A stretch of 64,000 nucleotides of DNA from Streptomyces sp. B3I8 (GTDB lineage Bacteria > Actinomycetota > Actinomycetes > Streptomycetales > Streptomycetaceae): the NCBI RefSeq assembly GCF_030816915.1, contig NZ_JAUSYN010000002.1:6027501-6091500 (forward strand), in the 5' to 3' direction. Shown in pieces: positions 1 to 9,195 of the stretch. Every line of letters begins with the position of its first letter. Positions within the stretch are counted from its first letter, which is position 1. A program made the translations under genes and the position numbers. The notes under the pieces were generated by a model. The model was not told the origin of the DNA. It ran no database searches and worked only from the letters and a program-made list of their open reading frames with translations.

Positions 1-381
1 GTCGCCGGGGACGCGGCGGGGGACCGCCCGTTCGCCGTCCTCGGCGACTACAACGTGGCCCCCGCCGACGACGACGTCTACGACCGCGCCGCCTTCGAGG
101 GCTCCACCCACGTCACCCCCGCCGAGCGCGCCGCGCTCAGCTCCCTGCGCGAGGCGGGCCTGGCGGACGTGGTCCCACGCCCGCTGAAGTACGACCACCC
201 CTACACGTACTGGGACTACCGCCAGCTCTGCTTCCCCAAGAACCGCGGCATGCGGATCGACCTGGTGTACGGCAACGAGCCGTTCGCCAAGGCCGTGCAG
301 GACGCCTACGTGGACCGCGAGGAGCGCAAGGGCAAGGGCGCGTCGGACCACGCGCCGGTGGTGGTGGACCTGGACGTCTGA
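1..381 (+). CDS. xthA: Exodeoxyribonuclease III, C-terminal part (5' truncated by window)
   Basis: The reading frame is open from base 1 and enters from outside the window, so only about 126 C-terminal residues are seen. The GDYNVAP motif matches the GD(F/Y)N.AP metal/phosphate-site motif of exonuclease III (EEP superfamily), and the C-terminal SDHAPV motif carries the catalytic Asp-His pair. The intervening aromatic-rich stretch (YTYWDYR) is also typical of the family. The enzyme is a Mg-dependent 3'-5' exonuclease and AP endonuclease of base-excision repair. It converges on the GDSL hydrolase gene with only 48 bp between stops. The upstream start lies outside the window. Confidence 0.93.
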   Translation, partial: VAGDAAGDRPFAVLGDYNVAPADDDVYDRAAFEGSTHVTPAERAALSSLREAGLADVVPRPLKYDHPYTYWDYRQLCFPKNRGMRIDLVYGNEPFAKAVQDAYVDREERKGKGASDHAPVVVDLDV

Positions 382-429
382 CGCCCGCCCCGCCGAGCCA
401 CCGGCGTCACCCGCGCCGCCCGGCCCGCC

Positions 430-2256
430 TCACAGCAGCCGCAGGTCCACCGAGTCCGCCAGCGCGGCCAGCCCCGTCGGGCCGGGGTGCAGATGGTCGC
501 CGCTGTCGTACTCCGCGCGCAGCCGCGCCGGGTGGCCCGGGTCGCGCAGGACGGCGTCGAAGTCGAGGACGCCGTCGAAGGTGCCGTCGGCGCGGCGCAG
601 CCAGGCGTTGACGGCCGTCCGGTGGGCGTCCGCGGCGGCCGTGCACAGCGCCTCGCCCTGGCACGGGGCGATCGTGGCGGCCAGCACCCGGACCCCGCGC
701 GCGTGCGCCCGCGTGCCCAGTTCCCGCAGCCCGGCGATCACCTGGTCCGCCGTGGCGCCCCAGCGGACGTCGTTGACGCCCTCGAAGACCACGGCGGTCC
801 GCGCCGACGTCTGCGCCAGCACATCGCGGTCAAGCCGGTGCGCCGCGCTCACCCCGCCGGTGTCGGTGGAGACCCCGTCGCCCGGGTAGCGGTCGGCGAC
901 CACCCGGTTCGCGGAGATCCCCTCGTCGAGCACCCCGTAGCGCGGCACTGCGCGCTGCCGCAGCAGCCGGTCGGCCAGCACGTTCGGCCAGCGTCGGTCG
1001 GTGTCAGTGCCGGACTTCTCGCCGTCGGTGATCGAGTCCCCGAGCGCCACCACCGTGCCCGGGCCGCCTCCCACGTCGACGCCGGTGAGGAACGGCCAGG
1101 TGGTCAGCGTCGAGGTGTACGCCCCGGGGCCGCTCTCGCCCGTATGGTCGCCCGGTTCGCTGAGGTACGACCGTTGCAGCGCGAGCCGGTGCACGGGCGC
1201 CGCCGTGACCGTGCCCGGCAGATGGAAGCTGACCAGTAGATCGGCGTCGGCGGGCACCGCGAACGGGACCGGATCGCTGACCGCCTGCGCACCCGCCGGC
1301 ACCGTCACGCCCCGCGCCCCGCCGAAGGCCAGCGGCACCGGTGTCCCGGCCGCCGCAGCCCCGGCGCCCCGCACCGCCACCGTCGCGCCGCCGAACCGCA
1401 CCGGCGTCGAGGCGAACGTGTTGTCGAACCGCAGCCGTGCCCGGGGCCCGCCGACGGAGGTGTGCACCACGAGCCGCAGGGTGCGGTCGGTCCAGGGGCC
1501 GACCGAGGTGTACCCGGAGGTCGCGGCGGCCCAGCTCCCCGTCCAGCCGCGCCCGGCCGGCCGCACCGGCGGTACCGACCGCACCGACAGCGCGAACACG
1601 TGCAGGTCGCGGTCGTGGGGCAGCGCGACGGACGCCACCGCCCGGTCGCGTACCAGCGGCACCGTCACCACGTACAGCCGTGCCCGCTCGGCGAGCGGTC
1701 CCGCGGGGGTGTTCAGACGCGGCAGCGCGACCGCCTTGGTGGCGAGGGGGCCGGTGCGCCAGTCGGGCGCGGCCAGCCGGTAGGCGGAACGCGAGCCGTC
1801 GGCGTACCGCACCGTGCCGGTGCCGCCCGCGGCGCCCCCGCCCCCTGCCCCGGTGCCGGGGCCGGTTCCGGCGACGAGGAACGCGAGCGCGTCGCCGCGG
1901 CCCCGCAGCCGGACCGACTGCCCGGCGGCCCGTACGTTGTCCGGCCTGCCCGGGGCCGTGCCCGGCCAGGTCAGCCGGGCACCCTGGACGGTCAGCACGC
2001 GTCCGGGGGTCCAGCCGGCCGCCGAGAGGTCCCGCGCCGACAACGAGCGCCCGGCTCCGTCGAAGTCCGCGGCGCCGGGCCGGGCGTCGTCGCTGATGGC
2101 CACGTTGTCGAACAGCCGCGCGAGCGGCACGGCCGGCACGGCACCGGAGGAGGCGCTCGCCGCGGACGCCGACCGGGCCGGCGGGCCGGGCAGCACGGCC
2201 CCCGCGCACACTCCGAGAACCACGGCCACCCACCCGAGACGAAGGCGTCGCACCAC
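430..2256 (-). CDS. Secreted SGNH/GDSL-family hydrolase
   Basis: Predicted 608 aa. A basic N-terminus followed by a hydrophobic stretch and an Ala-rich cleavage region (to about residue 32) indicates a Sec signal peptide. Residues about 50-380 are probably beta-rich domains that I cannot name. The C-terminal third is an SGNH hydrolase: block I GDSITDG with nucleophile Ser about 408, a later GVNDV block, and the terminal SGDHLHPG block supplying Asp and His. This suggests an extracellular esterase or lipase, possibly acting on polysaccharide esters; the substrate is unknown. GTG start with GAGGAG just upstream. Transcribed alone, divergent from the gene at 2635. Confidence 0.85.
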   Translation of the reverse strand: MVRRLRLGWVAVVLGVCAGAVLPGPPARSASAASASSGAVPAVPLARLFDNVAISDDARPGAADFDGAGRSLSARDLSAAGWTPGRVLTVQGARLTWPGTAPGRPDNVRAAGQSVRLRGRGDALAFLVAGTGPGTGAGGGGAAGGTGTVRYADGSRSAYRLAAPDWRTGPLATKAVALPRLNTPAGPLAERARLYVVTVPLVRDRAVASVALPHDRDLHVFALSVRSVPPVRPAGRGWTGSWAAATSGYTSVGPWTDRTLRLVVHTSVGGPRARLRFDNTFASTPVRFGGATVAVRGAGAAAAGTPVPLAFGGARGVTVPAGAQAVSDPVPFAVPADADLLVSFHLPGTVTAAPVHRLALQRSYLSEPGDHTGESGPGAYTSTLTTWPFLTGVDVGGGPGTVVALGDSITDGEKSGTDTDRRWPNVLADRLLRQRAVPRYGVLDEGISANRVVADRYPGDGVSTDTGGVSAAHRLDRDVLAQTSARTAVVFEGVNDVRWGATADQVIAGLRELGTRAHARGVRVLAATIAPCQGEALCTAAADAHRTAVNAWLRRADGTFDGVLDFDAVLRDPGHPARLRAEYDSGDHLHPGPTGLAALADSVDLRLL

Positions 2257-2369
2257 GGGCTCCTCTCTGTCCGACGACTCACCGGGGGCGCCAGGGAGCC
2301 GATCCGTCCGAAAATCCGTCTACCGGACTGACGCGACAACAGATGTGCCCGAACGCCACAGATGTGCCC

Positions 2370-2512
2370 AGGGCCCGTCTCTCGATTCCCGTCTGCCGGG
2401 CGACGCCACGCACGCTCCCCCAAGCTCTTCGAGCAGGGGGGACCCCGGGGCACGCACCTGACGCCGCCCGGCCCGCTCTCCGGACGGACGACGGGAATCG
2501 AGACAGACCCTA
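2370..2512. repeat. MITE-like palindromic element (no ORF)
   Basis: A non-coding stretch of about 140 bp bounded by imperfect inverted repeats. The left end reads GTCTCTCGATTCCCGTC and the right end GACGGGAATCGAGAC. An internal hairpin (GCTC-TTC-GAGC flanked by C and G runs) sits at about 2415-2441. The right-end motif GACAGACCCT is repeated about 21 bp further on (2522-2531). It lies between the divergent genes at 2256 and 2635. A sub-terminal AGACC-CTAG end is shared with the element at 41225-41410. Identification as a MITE is inference from structure only. Confidence 0.5.
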
Positions 2513-2634
2513 GAAGCTTGGGACAGACCCTGGAAGCCAAGGACACGGAAGTGACTCGTCGACGAAACGAGGGTGAACACACCGGTACCGCGCGCTTGTG
2601 GTGCGCGGAGCGGGGGTGGTGCCAGTCTGGAGGT

Positions 2635-3084
2635 ATGAACATCCCTTTCCTGGGCAACTGGCGCAAGAGCCATGGCGCGACGGCCCCCGGAGACGCGGTG
2701 GCCACCGCCGGTGACTCCGCACACTCCGTCGACGTCGACGAGGGGATCGGCGCGCTGCTGGCCGAGTGCGAACTGCTGCGTGCGCAGGCCGAACAGGCCG
2801 GGGTCGATCTGGACGACAGCGCGGCCTCACTGGAGGCACTCGACCAACTGGTCCCGCGCTGGCGGGACGACGAGGAACTGCTGCCCTGGCTCGGCAACGA
2901 CGCGGGGCTGTACCTCGGCACGGTCATCGTGCGGACGGTGCCCGGCGCCGTCTGGGAACTGCGGTCCGGCCACCCCGTGGTGCTGCTCGCCACCGGACGG
3001 GAGATCGACGTGGTGACGGACGGCCAGGAGTGGGCGATGACCGGCGCGCCGGAACTGTCCCAGGTCTACGCGGAAGTGGCGTGA
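2635..3084 (+). CDS. Conserved hypothetical protein (DUF6278-like)
   Basis: 149 aa, start ATG 2635 chosen because of GGAGG immediately upstream and because the frame further upstream runs through the repeat element. No signal peptide or membrane segment. The protein is acidic, with a helical N-terminal half (ALLAECELLRAQAEQ) and a beta-rich C-terminal half (YLGTVIVRTVPGAVWEL). It resembles short Streptomyces proteins annotated DUF6278, recalled from memory. Function unknown. It is a single-gene unit divergent from the secreted hydrolase. Confidence 0.75.
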   Translation: MNIPFLGNWRKSHGATAPGDAVATAGDSAHSVDVDEGIGALLAECELLRAQAEQAGVDLDDSAASLEALDQLVPRWRDDEELLPWLGNDAGLYLGTVIVRTVPGAVWELRSGHPVVLLATGREIDVVTDGQEWAMTGAPELSQVYAEVA

Positions 3085-3446
3085 GGGCACACCCCGGCCG
3101 GCGGGCGGCACGCCACCCCACCGGGCGGCACCCCGCGCCCGGTGAGCCGGAGAGATCGCACCGTCCCCGAAGCGGCGCGCGCCTGCGCACCCTTCCGCGC
3201 GCGTCCCGGTCCGCGCCCGTACGGGAGGCCCGCGTCCGCAGCGAGTAGGCTGACTCCGCACGGCTGTCGGTCCGTCGATCGAACGGCACGCGTCACCAGG
3301 GGGAGCAGCGCACCGCACCCGGCCGGCCTTGTCCGGCGGCAGCCGAGGATCACTGCTCGCTCGGTGGAACCGACACGCACGACGGGTCGTCCGCCGACGA
3401 GAAGGAGGTCAGTTGCACGCCGGACGGGCCGGGCTCCCGCGCCCCC
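3085..3446 (+). other. Intergenic region with orphan leader-like sequence
   Basis: 362 bp with no supported gene. A TAGGCT hexamer (3246-3251) could be a -10 element. A near-perfect Shine-Dalgarno AAGGAGGT (3402-3409) precedes a TTG at 3413, but the frame from that TTG is only about 50 codons and runs 119 nt into the opposite-strand gene at 3447-4208. I do not call it as a gene. It may be the leader of a gene that was deleted or replaced. Confidence 0.4.
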
Positions 3447-4208
3447 TCAGCTCGCCCGGTGCGACGGGCGCTCCGGCGCCGGGTCGGCCGGCAGCGGGGC
3501 CTGCGCCGCACGGGTCACGTCCGCGACGAGCTCGACCACGTCCGGCCCGTACGCCTGCGAGTTGACGACCTTCAGCAGCAGGACGAACGTGCCGTTGCCG
3601 TACTTGCGGGCGAGCCGCGTGTGGTGGCGGGCGAGGTAACGGGTGGCCGCCTGGTTGGTGATGGCCCGCTGCCCGGAGAAGAGGAACACCGGCCGCACCT
3701 GGTCGGGCTGACCGGCCGTGAGCCGTGCGAGGAGCACGTACTCGGCGACGCCCGGCTCCATCCGGTAGCGCTCGTCGCCGATGCGGAACGCCGCCCGGTC
3801 GGCGACCGGTTCGGGGTCGGTGTTGACCCGTACGCCTGGCAGCATCGCCTGCATGTGCGCCGCCATCCGGCGGTTCGAACTCGGCCCGCCGACGCAGAAC
3901 TCGGTGCGCTCGCCGAAGCCCTGCTGGGCCGTGTCCTGGGTGACGACCTGGACGCCCGCCCCGCAGTCCTTGATGAGCGCGGACAGTTCCAGCAGTGCGA
4001 ACACGTCGTAGCGGTGCACCGCCAGCTCCGTGCTGCCCGCGTCCCGGTTGACCACCAGGAGCGACTCCGAGTTGGCGGGCAGCCCGAAGAAGGCCTGCTT
4101 GCGCCGGAGTCTGCGCTTCCACAGGTAGGTGCGGGTGAGCCAGCCGAGCGAGGCGCTGAGGCCGGCCGCGATCACACCCAGAACTATGTTGCGCACGTCG
4201 TCTGTCAT
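3447..4208 (-). CDS. Membrane-anchored conserved hypothetical protein
   Basis: 253 aa from ATG 4208 (MTDDVRNIVLG). One N-terminal membrane segment (about residues 7-25, IVLGVIAAGLSASLGW) is followed by a basic RRLRRK cluster, so the rest is probably cytoplasmic. The soluble domain has conserved-looking blocks (LLVVNRDAGSTELAVHRYDV, FLFSGQRAITNQAATRYL) but I recognise no enzyme signature. A TAGCAT hexamer 8 nt before the ATG could be a leaderless-type promoter. An upstream extension of the frame exists but is compositionally unlike the rest. Function unknown. Confidence 0.7.
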   Translation of the reverse strand: MTDDVRNIVLGVIAAGLSASLGWLTRTYLWKRRLRRKQAFFGLPANSESLLVVNRDAGSTELAVHRYDVFALLELSALIKDCGAGVQVVTQDTAQQGFGERTEFCVGGPSSNRRMAAHMQAMLPGVRVNTDPEPVADRAAFRIGDERYRMEPGVAEYVLLARLTAGQPDQVRPVFLFSGQRAITNQAATRYLARHHTRLARKYGNGTFVLLLKVVNSQAYGPDVVELVADVTRAAQAPLPADPAPERPSHRAS

Positions 4209-4429
4209 GGCCGCGCATGCTAGCGGTCCCGGCCGCAACGGTGTTCGACAGTCCTCGCGGACGGGCACGCGCGGACGGGCACGCACACGCGGGCAGGTGC
4301 GCGTGAACCCGCGCACGCGATCCGCGGCGTACGCCGACGATCGCCGACGCGCGCGCCCTCCCCACGCGTTGTCGCGGTCATGGCGCCGCGGCGTTACGCT
4401 GCGCGGACGGTTCTTGACTGGAGGTACGC

Positions 4430-6268
4430 ATGCGTCGTCCCGTCGCACGGAGTTGGGCGGTACTCGCGGTCTCGGCCGCGGTGGTGTCGGTGGGGGCCGC
4501 GGCGCCCCCGTCCGCGCCCCCGGGCCCGGCAGCCGCCACGGACACGACATCGCCGGCACCGGCGACACCGGCGAAGGTCCCCGTCGCCGTCGGTCACGGC
4601 GGCGCCGTGGCGAGCGTCGACGCGGACGCCTCGGCGGCCGGCATCGAGGTGCTCAGGAAGGGCGGCAACGCGGTCGACGCGGCCGTCGCCACCGCCGCCG
4701 CCCTCGGCGTCACCGAGCCCTACTCCTCGGGCATCGGCGGAGGCGGCTACTTCGTCTACTACGACGCCCGCTCCCGCACGGTGCACACCGTCGACGGCCG
4801 CGAGAGAGCGCCGCTCACCGCCGACAAGAACCTCTTCGTCGAGGACGGCAGGCCGCTGGCCTTCGCGGACGCCGTCACCAGCGGACTGAGCGTCGGTACC
4901 CCCGGCACCCCCGCCACCTGGCAGACGGCGCTGGACCGCTGGGGCAGCGAGCGGCTGGGCACGGTCCTCGCGCCCGCCGAACGCCTCGCCCGCCGCGGTT
5001 TCACCGTCGACGAGACCTTCCGCTCCCAGACCGCGTCCAACGAGGCCCGGTTCCGGAACTTCCCCGCCACCGCGAAACTGTTCCTGCCCGGCGGCGCACC
5101 GCCCGCCGTCGGCTCCACCTTCACGAACCCCGACCTCGCCGCCACCTACCGGGAGCTGGCCCGCAAGGGTGTGGGCGCGATCTACCACGGCGACCTCGGC
5201 GAGGACATCGCCGCCACCGCCCGGAAGCCGCCCGTCGACCCCGCCTCCGGCTACAACGCCCGCCCCGGCAAGCTGACCCGGAAGGACCTCGCCGCCTACC
5301 GGGCCAAGGTCCAGGCGCCCACGAGGACCGACTACCGGGGCCTCGGCGTCTACTCCATCGCCCCGTCCTCCTCCGGCGGTACCACTGTCGGCGAGGCGCT
5401 CAACATCCTGGAGCGCACCGACCTCTCCAGGGCGAGCGAGACCCAGTATCTGCACCACTACATCGAGGCGAGCCGCATCGCCTTCGCCGACCGCGGCCGC
5501 TGGGTCGGCGACCCCGCCTTCGAGGAGGTGCCCACCAAGGGCCTGCTCTCCCAGAGTTACGCCGACTCGCGCGCCTGCCTGATCAGGGACGACGCGGTCC
5601 TCACCAGCCCCCTCGCCCCCGGCGACCCGCGCCACCCCGCCGCCTGCGGCACCGGCGGCACGGCCGCCCCGACGACGTACGAGGGCGAGAACACCACCCA
5701 CCTCACGGTCGCCGACAAGTGGGGCAACGTGGTCTCCTACACCCTCACCATCGAGCAGACCGGCGGCAGCGGCATCACCGTCCCCGGCCGCGGCTTCCTG
5801 CTCAACAACGAGCTGACGGACTTCTCCTTCGCCCCCGCCAACCCGGCCGTCCACGACCCGAACCTGCCGGGCCCCGGCAAGCGGCCGCGTTCGTCGATCT
5901 CCCCGACGATCGTGCTGGACCGGCACGACAGGCCGGTCGTCGCGCTCGGCTCGCCCGGCGGCGCGACCATCATCACCACCGTGCTGCAGACCCTGACCAA
6001 CTTCGTCGACCGCGGGATGCCGCTCGTCGACGCGATCGCCGCGCCCCGCGCCAGCCAGCGCAACGCGGCGAAGACGGAACTGGAACCGGGCCTGTACGAC
6101 AGCGCGCAGCGCGCCCGGCTGGAGGCCCTCGGCCACGCGTTCTCCCCGAACCCGGAGATCGGCGCGGCGACCGGCGTACAGCGCCTGCCGAACGGCACGT
6201 GGCTGGCGGCGGCCGAGAGGGTCCGCCGGGGAGGCGGCTCGGCGATGGTGGTACGACCGGGGCGCTGA
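4430..6268 (+). CDS. ggt: Secreted gamma-glutamyltransferase
   Basis: 612 aa N-terminal nucleophile hydrolase that cleaves gamma-glutamyl bonds (glutathione and other gamma-glutamyl compounds). The signal peptide is roughly residues 1-35. The autoprocessing/catalytic block is NTTHLTV, with the nucleophile predicted at Thr422, followed by the GNVVSYT and GFLLNNELTDF blocks typical of the small subunit. The late GSPGGATIITT motif matches the family oxyanion and binding region. Length is normal. Start ATG 4430 has GGAGG at -9. It acts outside the membrane after cleavage into two subunits. Convergent with the Clp gene, with a shared terminator. Confidence 0.93.
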   Translation: MRRPVARSWAVLAVSAAVVSVGAAAPPSAPPGPAAATDTTSPAPATPAKVPVAVGHGGAVASVDADASAAGIEVLRKGGNAVDAAVATAAALGVTEPYSSGIGGGGYFVYYDARSRTVHTVDGRERAPLTADKNLFVEDGRPLAFADAVTSGLSVGTPGTPATWQTALDRWGSERLGTVLAPAERLARRGFTVDETFRSQTASNEARFRNFPATAKLFLPGGAPPAVGSTFTNPDLAATYRELARKGVGAIYHGDLGEDIAATARKPPVDPASGYNARPGKLTRKDLAAYRAKVQAPTRTDYRGLGVYSIAPSSSGGTTVGEALNILERTDLSRASETQYLHHYIEASRIAFADRGRWVGDPAFEEVPTKGLLSQSYADSRACLIRDDAVLTSPLAPGDPRHPAACGTGGTAAPTTYEGENTTHLTVADKWGNVVSYTLTIEQTGGSGITVPGRGFLLNNELTDFSFAPANPAVHDPNLPGPGKRPRSSISPTIVLDRHDRPVVALGSPGGATIITTVLQTLTNFVDRGMPLVDAIAAPRASQRNAAKTELEPGLYDSAQRARLEALGHAFSPNPEIGAATGVQRLPNGTWLAAAERVRRGGGSAMVVRPGR

Positions 6269-6275
6269 GCCCGTC

Positions 6276-6338
6276 GGTGAGGCGGGCGGGTGGGGCGGGC
6301 GTACCCAGGGCACGCCGGAACCGCCCGCCCGCCTCACC
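6276..6338. terminator. Bidirectional hairpin terminator between ggt and clp
   Basis: Perfect 15-bp inverted repeat GGTGAGGCGGGCGGG (6276-6290) and its complement (6324-6338) with a 33-nt loop. It lies between two convergent genes. The right arm overlaps the last codons and stop of the Clp gene (stop at 6334). No U-tract is present, as is common in Streptomyces. Confidence 0.65.
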
Positions 6339-8871
6339 GCTCCGCGTCGAACACCAGCTCGCCCTCCTCCACGTCCACCCGCAGCCGGTGCCCCGCGGTC
6401 ACCCTCCCGTCGAGGAGGAAGCGGGACAACTGGTTCTCGACCTCCCGCTGGATCGTGCGCCGCAACGGCCGCGCCCCGTACTCCGGCCGGTAGCCGCGCC
6501 GGGCCAGCAGGTCGACCGCCGCGTCGCTGAAGTCGACATCGACGTCCTGCGCCCGCAGCCGCCGCCGGGTCCGGTCGAGCAGCAGGTCGGTGATGCGGCG
6601 GAGCTGGTCCTCGGTGAGCTGTCGGAAGACGACGATCTCGTCGATCCGGTTCAGGAACTCGGGCCGGAAGTGCTCCCGCAGCGGCCGCAGGACCTGTTCC
6701 CGGCGCGCCTCCTCGGCGGCCTCCGTGCCACCCGCCGTGAAGCCGAGTCCGGCCCCGCGCCGGGTGATGGCCTCCGAGCCGAGATTGCTGGTCATCACGA
6801 TCACGGTGTGGGTGAAGTCGACGGTGCGGCCCTGGGAGTCGGTGAGCCGGCCGTCGTCGAGCACCTGGAGCAGGATGTTGAAGACGTCCGGGTGCGCCTT
6901 CTCCACCTCGTCGAGCAGCAGCAGGGAGTACGGGTGGCGCCGTACGACCTCGGTGAGCTGCCCGGCCTCCTCGTGGCCGACGTAGCCGGGCGGGGCGCCG
7001 ACGAGCCGGCTGACGGTGTGCCGTTCCTGGTACTCGCTCATGTCCAGGCGCACCATCCGCTCCTCGCTGCCGAACAGCGCCTCCGCGAGCGTCCGGGCCA
7101 GCTCCGTCTTGCCGACGCCGGTCGGACCGAGGAAGAGGAAGCTGCCGATGGGCCGGTCGGGGCTGGCGAGCCCGGCCCGGGAGCGCAGTACGGCCTCGGA
7201 GACCACGCGGACCGCCTCGTCCTGCCCCACCACCCGCTCGTGCAGGTGCCGCTCCAGGCCGAGCAGCCGCTCCTTCTCCTCCTGGGTGAGGCTGGCCACG
7301 GGGATGCCGGTCTGCCGGGAGACCACCTCCGCGATGGCCTCCGCGGTGACCTCCAGGTGCTGCCCTTCGTCGACGGCCTGTTCCCCGCTGTCCTCGCCGA
7401 TGCGCTCCTTCAGCTCCGCGATGCGGTCACGGAGCCGGGTGGCCTGCTCGTAACTCTCGTCGGCGACCGCCTGGTCCTTGTCCCGGACGAGCTGCTCCAG
7501 CTCACGCTCCAGGGCCCGGACGTCGGTGCCCTTGGTGCGCGAGCGCAGCCGCACCCGGGCGCCGGCCTGGTCCATGAGGTCGATCGCCTTGTCGGGCAGG
7601 TGCCGGTCGGTGAGGTAGCGGTCGGAGAGCTCGACGGCGGCCACGAGCGCCTCGTCGGTGTAGCGGACCTGGTGGTGGGCCTCGTAGCGGTCGCGCAGCC
7701 CGCGCAGGATCTCGATCGCGTCGGGTACCGACGGCTCGGGCACCAGGATCGGCTGGAAGCGGCGGGCCAGCGCCGCGTCCTTCTCGATGCGCCGGAACTC
7801 CTCCAGCGTCGTCGCGCCGACGATGTGCAGCTCGCCGCGGGCCAGGGCGGGCTTGAGGATGTTGCCCGCGTCCATCGACCCGCCCTCGCCGCCGCCCCCG
7901 GCGCCCACCACGGTGTGCAGCTCGTCGATGAAGACGACGAGCTGGTCGGAGTGGTCGCGGATCTCGTCGACGATGGTGGTCAGCCGTTCCTCGAAGTCGC
8001 CCCGGTAGCGGGTTCCGGCCACCACGCCGGTGAGGTCGAGGGCGACGACGCGGCGGCAGAGCAGGATGTCCGGCACGTCACCCTCGGCGATGCGCTGGGC
8101 GAGCCCTTCCACGATCGCGGTCTTGCCGACGCCCGCGTCGCCGATGAGCACCGGGTTGTTCTTGCCGCGCCGGGAGAGCACCTCGACGGTCTGCTCGATC
8201 TCCTCGTCGCGTCCGATCACCGGGTCGACCCGGCCCTGGCGGGCGAGGTCGGTGAGGTCGCGGCCGTACTTGTCCAGGGTCGGGGTGCCGGTCCCCGTCC
8301 CGGTTCCCCGGGGCCGCTCGGGGCGCCCCTGCGCGGCCTCCGGCGGCTCGGTGGGCAGCGGGCCGCCGGGGCTGCCGAACCGCAGCGAGCTGAGGATGTG
8401 CCCGGCGGCGGAGTCCGGGTTGGCGGCGAGCGCGCTGAGCACGTGCTCGGGGCCGATGTAGCCGGCGCCGCTCGCCCGGGCCATGTCGTGCGCCTCGAGC
8501 AGGGCGCGCTTGACCGCCGGGGTGAGGGCGACGGAGGTGGGCGGCGGGTCCTCGTCGGACCGGGTCGGCCCGGAGCGCTCGTCGATCTCCGTCGCCAGGT
8601 CGTCGGGGTCGGCCCCGGCGCGGCTGAGCATGCGCCGGGTCGGCTCGACCGAGAGCGCGGCGCGGAGCAGGTGCTGGGTGTCCAGGTCCCGGCTGCCGTG
8701 CTCGGCGGCGTAGGTGGCGGCTCCCGCGACCAGCTCCCGGGCCGGCCGGCTCAGCAGCCCGCCGATGTCGATCTGCCGAGGGCCGGGACGGGCACCGCCG
8801 AAGAAGCGTGCGAAGAACTCCGCGAAGGGGTCCGAACCGAAGCCCTCCGGACTGGTGAAGCCGCTGGTCAT
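6334..8871 (-). CDS. ClpC-type AAA+ unfoldase (Clp ATPase)
   Basis: 845 aa from ATG 8871 (GGAAGG at -8); a further in-frame start at 8913 lacks a good ribosome site. Order: Gly/Phe-rich N-terminus (1-35), Clp N repeats (about 40-165), low-complexity linker, AAA1 with Walker A GDAGVGKT (244-251), a UVR-like segment in the middle domain ([18 protein letters not shown]), AAA2 with Walker A GPTGVGKT (about 581-588), and the D2-small domain. The LGF tripeptide at about 709-711 matches the ClpP-binding loop of ClpC, and the UVR segment also favours ClpC over ClpB. It is therefore likely to feed substrates to ClpP as an accessory ClpC paralogue. No HspR (HAIR) operator was seen upstream. Confidence 0.88.
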   Translation of the reverse strand: MTSGFTSPEGFGSDPFAEFFARFFGGARPGPRQIDIGGLLSRPARELVAGAATYAAEHGSRDLDTQHLLRAALSVEPTRRMLSRAGADPDDLATEIDERSGPTRSDEDPPPTSVALTPAVKRALLEAHDMARASGAGYIGPEHVLSALAANPDSAAGHILSSLRFGSPGGPLPTEPPEAAQGRPERPRGTGTGTGTPTLDKYGRDLTDLARQGRVDPVIGRDEEIEQTVEVLSRRGKNNPVLIGDAGVGKTAIVEGLAQRIAEGDVPDILLCRRVVALDLTGVVAGTRYRGDFEERLTTIVDEIRDHSDQLVVFIDELHTVVGAGGGGEGGSMDAGNILKPALARGELHIVGATTLEEFRRIEKDAALARRFQPILVPEPSVPDAIEILRGLRDRYEAHHQVRYTDEALVAAVELSDRYLTDRHLPDKAIDLMDQAGARVRLRSRTKGTDVRALERELEQLVRDKDQAVADESYEQATRLRDRIAELKERIGEDSGEQAVDEGQHLEVTAEAIAEVVSRQTGIPVASLTQEEKERLLGLERHLHERVVGQDEAVRVVSEAVLRSRAGLASPDRPIGSFLFLGPTGVGKTELARTLAEALFGSEERMVRLDMSEYQERHTVSRLVGAPPGYVGHEEAGQLTEVVRRHPYSLLLLDEVEKAHPDVFNILLQVLDDGRLTDSQGRTVDFTHTVIVMTSNLGSEAITRRGAGLGFTAGGTEAAEEARREQVLRPLREHFRPEFLNRIDEIVVFRQLTEDQLRRITDLLLDRTRRRLRAQDVDVDFSDAAVDLLARRGYRPEYGARPLRRTIQREVENQLSRFLLDGRVTAGHRLRVDVEEGELVFDAER

Positions 8872-9195
8872 GGCCTTCCGTCCCTGGCTTCCCGGTCGGT
8901 TCCGGGACGCCATAGCTCTACGTGCCGGTCCGACGGCGAGTGCCCGTGCGCTTCGCGGTTATGCATGGAGCGCCCAAGGGGAGGGGAGCCTGGGTGTGCG
9001 CGGGTGAGGTCGGGGGGTGGCTGGTCGCGCCCCGCGGCGGAGCCGCGGAATGACGCGGCACCGTGCGCCGCTGGGGCGCGGTGTCTTGGCACGGCGGCTC
9101 CGGAGGCTTACGGTCGTCGTTCCGCGTCCGTGTCTACGGGCGTAGAGGCTCTCTGACGTCCCCGGTGCGGGGGCCATCAGGTGAAGGAGCGGCAC
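8872..9195. promoter_or_regulatory. Divergent regulatory region clp / pyrimidine operon
   Basis: 324 bp between the Clp gene (minus) and the beta-ureidopropionase gene (plus). It carries the promoter at 9086-9114 and, around 8995-9050, GC-rich hairpin sequence resembling the dispersed repeats seen elsewhere in the window. No small gene is supported. Confidence 0.6.
9086..9114 (+). promoter_or_regulatory. Promoter of the pyrimidine operon
   Basis: TTGGCA (9086-9091), exactly 17 bp, then TACGGT (9109-9114). This matches the vegetative HrdB consensus (TTGACA-N16-18-TAnnnT) well. It implies transcription from about 9121 and a leader of about 75 nt to the ATG at 9196. Confidence 0.6.

Noticed and set aside
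3402..3565. Small gene from TTG 3413
   Set aside because: Good ribosome site but a 50-codon Arg/Pro peptide overlapping an opposite-strand gene; reported as a finding instead.
6334..8871. ClpB assignment of the Clp gene
   Set aside because: The UVR-like segment and LGF ClpP loop favour ClpC; ClpB has a long coiled-coil and lacks that loop.
4129..9156. Very long open frame on the plus strand across ggt and the Clp gene
   Set aside because: It is antisense to Clp and out of frame with ggt; Pro/Arg/Gly-rich with no domain. Typical GC-rich shadow.
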